From Verrucomicrobiales bacterium (GTDB lineage Bacteria > Verrucomicrobiota > Verrucomicrobiia > Verrucomicrobiales > DEV007), in contig JALRFZ010000046.1 in NCBI GenBank assembly GCA_023253615.1, positions 1-9,522 of the forward strand: a stretch of DNA of 9,522 nt. The letters are read 5' to 3'. Positions 7,387 through 9,522 of this stretch are shown here, in pieces (position 1 is the stretch's first letter; each line of letters opens with the position of its first letter). Below the pieces are notes generated by a model. That model saw only the letters and a program-made list of their open reading frames with translations, was not told where the DNA came from and ran no database searches. A program made the translations under genes and the position numbers.

Positions 7387-8037
7387 ATGACCAAGGCCGA
7401 GCGCTCCGCCTACATCGCCGATCGCCTCGAGGAACTTTATCCCGAGACCCCGATTCCGCTGGATCACCGGGATCCCTACACCCTCCTCATCGCCGTGCTG
7501 CTTTCCGCGCAGTGCACCGACGCCCGCGTCAACACCGTCACTCCCGCCCTTTTCGAGTTGGCGGACAACCCCGCCGCGATGGCGAAAGTGCCCGTCGAGT
7601 CCATCCGCGAGATCATCAAACCCTGTGGACTTTCCCCGCGCAAGTCGTCCGCCATTTCCGAACTTTCGAAGATCCTCGTCGACCGGCATGGCGGTGAGGT
7701 GCCCGCCGATTTCGAGGCGCTCGAAGCCCTCCCCGGAGTCGGACACAAGACCGCCTCGGTCGTGATGAGCCAGGCCTTCGGCGTGCCCGCCTTTCCTGTC
7801 GACACCCACATCCACCGCCTTGCCCAGCGTTGGAAATTGACCAGTGGCAAGAACGTCGAACAGACTGAGCGCGACTTGAAAAGAGCGTTCCCCGAAAGGC
7901 TCTGGAACAAGCTCCACCTCCAGATCATCTTCTACGGCCGCGAACACTGCACCGCACTCGGCTGCGACGGCACCGTCTGCGAAATCTGCCGCACTTTGTT
8001 TCCCGATAGGTCAAAGGCGGTGAAGACGAGGAAGTGA
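7387..8037 (+). CDS. nth: Endonuclease III (DNA glycosylase/AP lyase)
   Basis: Base-excision repair enzyme that removes oxidised pyrimidines and nicks the abasic site. The 216 aa length matches the family (about 210). The N-terminal part holds LLIAVLLSAQCTD (33-45), the usual glycosylase signature. The helix-hairpin-helix LPGVGHKTASVV (115-126) carries catalytic Lys121, and VDTHIHRL (138-145) carries catalytic Asp139. The Fe-S loop has four cysteines, Cys188, Cys193, Cys198 and Cys201, spaced C-x4-C-x4-C-x2-C. The standard arrangement is C-x6-C-x2-C-x5-C, so cluster binding may be altered. The protein ends with a basic tail (RSKAVKTRK). It begins 30 nt after the lipoprotein gene on the same strand. 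No clear ribosome-binding site precedes the ATG. Confidence 0.93.
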   Translation: MTKAERSAYIADRLEELYPETPIPLDHRDPYTLLIAVLLSAQCTDARVNTVTPALFELADNPAAMAKVPVESIREIIKPCGLSPRKSSAISELSKILVDRHGGEVPADFEALEALPGVGHKTASVVMSQAFGVPAFPVDTHIHRLAQRWKLTSGKNVEQTERDLKRAFPERLWNKLHLQIIFYGREHCTALGCDGTVCEICRTLFPDRSKAVKTRK

Positions 8038-8040
8038 GGG

Positions 8041-8060
8041 AGGTGTAGGAGCGGACACCT
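8041..8060. repeat. Short inverted repeat after nth
   Basis: AGGTGT (8041-8046) and ACACCT (8055-8060) form a perfect 6-bp stem with an 8-nt loop, four bases after the nth stop codon. It lacks a T-tail. It may be a weak 3' structure of the nth mRNA or the edge of the repeat region that follows. Confidence 0.35.
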
Positions 8061-8088
8061 GTCGTCGAGCGAAGAAGAGGCCGCCTAC

Positions 8089-8195
8089 GGAATACGCAGA
8101 AAACGAGGAAATGAAGGAGGCCGGGAGCGATGGCCGGGCATCAACGATCGCAGCAACCTCTGCATTCCTCCCCTTCCGTGTTTTCCGCGTATTCC
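8089..8195. repeat. Imperfect inverted repeat made of 9-nt GGAA units
   Basis: Two arms face each other across this 107-bp stretch. The left arm (from 8089, plus strand) and the right arm (from 8195, read on the minus strand) agree at 19 of the first 24 bases. Each arm reads as consecutive 9-mers. The left units are GGAATACGC, AGAAAACGA, GGAAATGAA and GGAGGCCGG. The right units are GGAATACGC, GGAAAACAC, GGAAGGGGA and GGAATGCAG. An inner pair, GCGAT (8127-8131) and ATCGC (8147-8151), sits near the centre. The stretch has no coding frame of merit. It looks like a dispersed, non-autonomous intergenic element; whether it recurs elsewhere in the genome cannot be seen here. The remaining intergenic DNA, 8196-8310, is C-rich and holds nothing I can name. 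Confidence 0.55.
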
Positions 8196-8310
8196 CCAGG
8201 CACCCCCTAGGTTTCGCGAACCCCTCCCACATCCCCAAATCCCGTTGCAAGCCTGCCTTCGGGACGTAGAATGCCGCCCGGCCGAAAACCCGTTACCTCC
8301 CACTTTCCCC

Positions 8311-9522
8311 ATGAGCGAAAACGTCAAAAAAATCCTCGTCGCCTACTCCGGCGGTCTCGACACTTCCGTCCTTCTCACCTGGCTGAAGGACACCTACCAG
8401 GCCGAGGTCATCGCCTATTGCGCCGATGTCGGCCAGGCCGAGGAACTCGACGGCCTCGAGGAGAAAGCCCTCAAGACCGGTGCGTCCAAGTGCATCATCG
8501 GCGATCTCAAGGAGACCTTCGCCGCCGACTACATCTTCCCCATGCTCCAGGCGAACGCCATCTATGAGGGACAATACCTCCTCGGCACCTCCATCGCCCG
8601 TCCCTGCATCTCCGAGGGCATGGTGAAGGCAGCCCTCGAGCACGGAGCCAACGCCATCGCCCACGGCGCTACCGGCAAAGGGAACGACCAGGTCCGCTTC
8701 GAGCTTTCCGCCGCCTCCCTCGCCCCCGGCGTCCAGATCATCGCCCCGTGGCGCCAGAAGCGCTTCCGCGACCAATTCCCCGGCCGCGCCGAGATGATCG
8801 CCTACGCCGCCGAGCACAACATCCCCGTGCAGGCCTCCATCAAGAAATCCTACTCGATGGACCGCAATCTCCTCCACATCAGCTTCGAGAGCGGAGTCCT
8901 CGAGGACCCCTGGTACGATCCCTCCGGCGAAGACGACCGCGACATGTATGTCCTCAGCGTTTCCCCCGAGGAAGCCCCCGACCGTGCCGAATACGTCCAG
9001 CTCCTTTTCGAAAAGGGCAACTGCATCGGCATCCAGCACGAAGGCCTCGCCGGGATCCTTGCCCAGCTCGGCGACGTGACCGGACAGGGTCAATCCGGCG
9101 ACTACACCCTCTTCACTCCCTACGGCATCATGCGTGTGCTCAATCTGCTCGGCGGTCGCAACGGCATCGGCCGCGTCGACATGGTCGAGAACCGCTTCGT
9201 CGGCATGAAGAGCCGCGGCGTCTACGAGACCCCCGGCGGTTACATCCTCCTCCGCGCGCACCGCCAGATGGAAAGCCTCACGATGGATCGCGAGGTCATG
9301 CAGCTCCGCGACTCGCTCATTCCCAAATACGCGCAGCTCGTCTACAACGGTTTCTGGTTCGCGCCCGAACGCGAGACCCTCCAGGCCCTCGTCACCGAGT
9401 CGCAGAAGTATGTCAGCGGCGAAGTGCGTCTGAAGCTCTACAAAGGCAACGTCATCGCCGCCGGCGTCCGCTCGCCCCTCCGCCTCTCCAACGAAGCCGT
9501 CGCGACGAGGGACGGTGGAGCC
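8311..9522 (+). CDS. argG: Argininosuccinate synthase (3' end outside window)
   Basis: Cytoplasmic enzyme that joins citrulline and aspartate with ATP cleavage to give argininosuccinate, the penultimate step of arginine synthesis. The 404 codons seen cover nearly the whole protein (family about 400-410 aa), and no stop is reached. The N-terminus has the ATP-pyrophosphatase loop AYSGGLDTS (11-19). [10 protein letters not shown] (91-100) and [14 protein letters not shown] (118-131) are the citrulline/aspartate and ATP-contacting signatures, and APWR follows at 145-148. The ATG at 8311 gives the standard family N-terminus ([15 protein letters not shown]). No Shine-Dalgarno sequence is visible in the C-rich leader. 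Codon choice is strongly C-ending, consistent with high expression. No argininosuccinate lyase or other arg gene is visible in the window. Confidence 0.97.
   Translation, partial: MSENVKKILVAYSGGLDTSVLLTWLKDTYQAEVIAYCADVGQAEELDGLEEKALKTGASKCIIGDLKETFAADYIFPMLQANAIYEGQYLLGTSIARPCISEGMVKAALEHGANAIAHGATGKGNDQVRFELSAASLAPGVQIIAPWRQKRFRDQFPGRAEMIAYAAEHNIPVQASIKKSYSMDRNLLHISFESGVLEDPWYDPSGEDDRDMYVLSVSPEEAPDRAEYVQLLFEKGNCIGIQHEGLAGILAQLGDVTGQGQSGDYTLFTPYGIMRVLNLLGGRNGIGRVDMVENRFVGMKSRGVYETPGGYILLRAHRQMESLTMDREVMQLRDSLIPKYAQLVYNGFWFAPERETLQALVTESQKYVSGEVRLKLYKGNVIAAGVRSPLRLSNEAVATRDGGA

Noticed and set aside
6541..7947. 468-codon minus-strand frame spanning the lipoprotein gene and nth
   Set aside because: It crosses two recognised genes of the opposite strand and is a GC-bias shadow with low-complexity Gly/Arg composition.
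8041..8310. CRISPR array between nth and argG
   Set aside because: Repeats are 9-nt, degenerate and inverted; there are no uniform 20-40-nt direct repeats with spacers and no cas genes.
8293..9261. Long minus-strand reading frame of 322 codons opposite argG
   Set aside because: It is antisense to a clear argininosuccinate synthase. The strong C-ending codon bias of argG removes stops on the other strand, and the translation is Gly/Asp/Val-rich with no domain.

Overview
The window is high-GC bacterial chromosome carrying six complete or near-complete protein genes, one tRNA gene, and a seventh protein gene (argG) that runs off the right edge. The gene set and protein style point to Verrucomicrobiota, probably the Verrucomicrobiales (Luteolibacter/Haloferula-like). 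Pointers are a long REP-associated tyrosine transposase of the VVDRR / NHFHLL / RYFxDGAVLG type, an exported iduronate-sulfatase-like enzyme, start codons mostly without a clear Shine-Dalgarno sequence, and a lineage-specific helical protein. This placement rests on recognition of protein style, not on a database search.

Left part (1-3735): a single-domain HUH transposase (RAYT) is followed on the same strand, after 30 nt containing a small hairpin, by a secreted sulfatase with an intact C-x-P-A-R formylglycine motif. Converging on the sulfatase from the other strand is an unrecognised 330-residue protein with an unclear start. Upstream of it on that strand is tRNA-Gly(UCC) with an encoded CCA end.

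Middle (3736-7356): an AT-rich divergent intergenic region separates the tRNA from a full-length ComEC/Rec2 DNA-uptake channel. The C-terminal metallo-beta-lactamase-like domain of that protein has lost part of its metal motif. A 10-bp hairpin follows its stop codon. Next comes a lipoprotein with a Pro/Ala-rich linker and a 3D (three-aspartate, double-psi barrel) domain, probably acting on or binding peptidoglycan.

Right part (7387-9522): endonuclease III (nth) with unusual cysteine spacing in its Fe-S loop, then a 273-nt intergenic stretch, then argG. The intergenic stretch holds a striking inverted repeat whose two arms are each built of 9-nt GGAA-type units.

The genes do not form one pathway. 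Most look like ordinary housekeeping or accessory loci placed side by side. I see no defence, CRISPR, prophage or biosynthetic system. The most unusual items are the 9-nt-periodic inverted repeat, the altered ComEC and Nth metal sites, and the orphan minus-strand protein.
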